Below, in pieces: positions 5,218-6,468 of a DNA stretch of 6,468 nucleotides. Within the stretch, counting starts at the first letter, position 1. Each line of letters starts with the position of its first letter. The translations under genes were made by a program, and so were the position numbers. The notes under the pieces were generated by a model. It saw nothing but the letters and a program-made list of their open reading frames with translations, had not been told where the DNA came from and searched no databases. Source of the DNA: an uncultured Clostridia bacterium (GTDB lineage Bacteria > Bacillota_A > Clostridia > Oscillospirales > Oscillospiraceae); assembly GCA_946410505.1 (NCBI GenBank), contig CAMKAP010000121.1:1-6468 (forward strand). The letters run 5' to 3'.

Positions 5218-6468
5218 TTATACTTCGTAAAACCGCATGTCGCCCCAGATCTGCATCAGGTGCCGGCGGTCCAGCTGCTCGGTGTGCGTTTCGCGGTTAT
5301 AGATGCGAACAGGGGAGTATGCCCCTTCAAAACGCGCCCATTCGTGGTTCGGCTCGCCGGTCTTGATGAAGCGAACCCAGTCGCCGTGCATCTCGGCGGT
5401 GATTTTGTCAAAGACCTCCTGCGGCTCGCCGTCGAAGACGAAGTTGGAGAAGTCGTGCTCCCGCACGCCGAACACAGCGGGCAGCTCGAAGGCGTGGCTG
5501 GCCTTCCAGCCGGTGGCGACGCCCGAGGCGGTCACCAGCTCGTAGCGGTACATCCACACATCATCGGTGTACTGCTTCTGGCCCAGGGCAACCTTAACAG
5601 CGGGCATCTCAAAGGCGTAGTCGGTGGCGAAGCGGATGAACGGGTCGCCGCCGATCTGGCGGTAATCGCCTGTGGCTTTCGGCACGGCGCCGCCGCCGGC
5701 GGGATGCTCCGCTCCGGTGTGGAAGAGCACGAAGGAGTCCCGGGCCGAGGGGTGGTAGAAGCCCACCACATCGGGGATCGCGTCGGCATGCCTGTTCTTT
5801 TCCAGCATCTGGGCGATCATCGTCCAGGAATTGGGGAATACCGTGCCCTCCGGGTGCACGAACATGGTGCCCTCGTGCATGTTGGAGCCGATGATCAGCT
5901 TCACGCCCGCAGCACTGCCGCCGCGGATGGCGTCGATGGGCCGCACGGGCAGCAGATCGTCCTGCACAGGACCGGGCAGGAACATGCCGGGGTTTTTCGC
6001 TTGATAACGGGCAGCCATGTATTCGTTGCCGCGCAGGAAGGTGAAGGGATCGCCGGTGCGCAGCTTTTCCGCCATCTCCTCCTGCGTCCAGCCCATGCCT
6101 TCAAGGAAAAGGTCGATGTTGTGCCGCTGCATCTGATGGGTCATCACGCAGTTGGGCAGACCGCTCTGGGCAATGGCCTGCTGGAAGCAGCCCTTCACTC
6201 CGGGGGCAGCCAGCATGTTGCACACGGACGCGCCGCCGGCGGATTCGCCAGCAATGGTGATGCGATCCGGGTCGCCGCCGAAGGATGCGATGTTGTCATG
6301 GATCCAGTTGAGAGCCAGAATCTGGTCCGACAGACCGCAGTTGGTGTCAAAGTCCTCGCAGCCGGGATAGGTGCTGAAGTCATAGAAGCCCAGCACGTTG
6401 AGCCGGTACTGGAAGGAGACGTAGACGATGCCGTCCAGCGCGAAACGGACGCCGTCCAGGAGCGGGTC
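5218..6468 (-). CDS. Type-B carboxylesterase (alpha/beta hydrolase), 5'-truncated
   Basis: The C-terminal 416 residues of a carboxylesterase type B. The frame is open to the window edge, so the start and the oxyanion-hole HGG region lie outside; the GTG at 6396 is internal. The visible part begins with the core strand VYVSFQYRLNVLGFYDF, then GLSDQILALNWIHDNIASFGG typical of the family. All three catalytic residues are present: Ser76 in the GESAGG nucleophile elbow, Glu199 in GSNMHEG, and His325 in ASHAFELPAVFG. The late TGEPNHEW motif is also typical. It hydrolyses carboxylic esters, and beside a glycosidase and sugar symporter a role in removing acyl groups from plant glycosides is plausible but unproven. 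Whether it is secreted cannot be judged without the N-terminus. It ends with TAA, 123 bp before the symporter start, on the same strand. I see no clear terminator after it, so read-through into the symporter is possible. Confidence 0.93.
   Translation of the reverse strand, partial: DPLLDGVRFALDGIVYVSFQYRLNVLGFYDFSTYPGCEDFDTNCGLSDQILALNWIHDNIASFGGDPDRITIAGESAGGASVCNMLAAPGVKGCFQQAIAQSGLPNCVMTHQMQRHNIDLFLEGMGWTQEEMAEKLRTGDPFTFLRGNEYMAARYQAKNPGMFLPGPVQDDLLPVRPIDAIRGGSAAGVKLIIGSNMHEGTMFVHPEGTVFPNSWTMIAQMLEKNRHADAIPDVVGFYHPSARDSFVLFHTGAEHPAGGGAVPKATGDYRQIGGDPFIRFATDYAFEMPAVKVALGQKQYTDDVWMYRYELVTASGVATGWKASHAFELPAVFGVREHDFSNFVFDGEPQEVFDKITAEMHGDWVRFIKTGEPNHEWARFEGAYSPVRIYNRETHTEQLDRRHLMQIWGDMRFYEV

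Overview
The window is a 6.5-kb piece of a GC-rich bacterial chromosome. It most resembles a gut Clostridia/Oscillospirales-type Bacillota. The reasons are strong AGGAGG ribosome-binding sites, short AT-rich regulatory gaps between GC-rich genes, and a sugar-uptake/glycosidase cassette of the kind common in such organisms. The taxonomic guess is an inference; there is no rRNA or marker gene here. No tRNA, rRNA, CRISPR array or mobile element was seen.

Layout, left to right. (1) Bases 1-837, plus strand: the C-terminal 278 residues of a dicarboxylate/amino-acid:cation symporter (DAACS/SLC1 fold) whose start lies outside the window. (2) Bases 838-977: a convergent gap with a perfect 12-bp inverted repeat that probably ends transcription. 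(3) Bases 978-1322, minus strand: a 114-codon remnant of the C-terminus of a GH78-type alpha-L-rhamnosidase, with no catalytic core. (4) Bases 1323-2252, minus: a complete nucleoside-hydrolase-fold protein. (5) Bases 2274-3599, minus: a complete GH1 beta-glucosidase. (6) Bases 3667-5094, minus: a complete GPH-family sugar:cation symporter (MelB/XylP-like). (7) Bases 5095-5217: an AT-rich control region with three near-identical repeats about one helical turn apart. (8) Bases 5218-6468, minus: a type-B carboxylesterase whose N-terminus lies outside the window.

The minus-strand genes read esterase, symporter, beta-glucosidase, nucleoside hydrolase, then GH78 remnant. They look like a small catabolic locus. 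A non-phosphorylating symporter brings in a glycoside, the GH1 enzyme hydrolyses the free beta-glucoside, and the esterase may remove acyl groups. The nucleoside hydrolase has an unknown N- or O-glycoside role. The GH78 remnant suggests the locus once also handled rhamnosides. An intrinsic terminator sits between symporter and beta-glucosidase and almost touches the glucosidase ribosome-binding site, so expression of the distal genes probably depends on read-through.

I did not find convincing evidence of a wholly new system. The points most worth a second look are the in-frame junction between the nucleoside hydrolase stop codon and the GH78 remnant, the terminator/RBS arrangement, the spaced repeats before the symporter, and the divergent nucleoside hydrolase in a glycoside operon.
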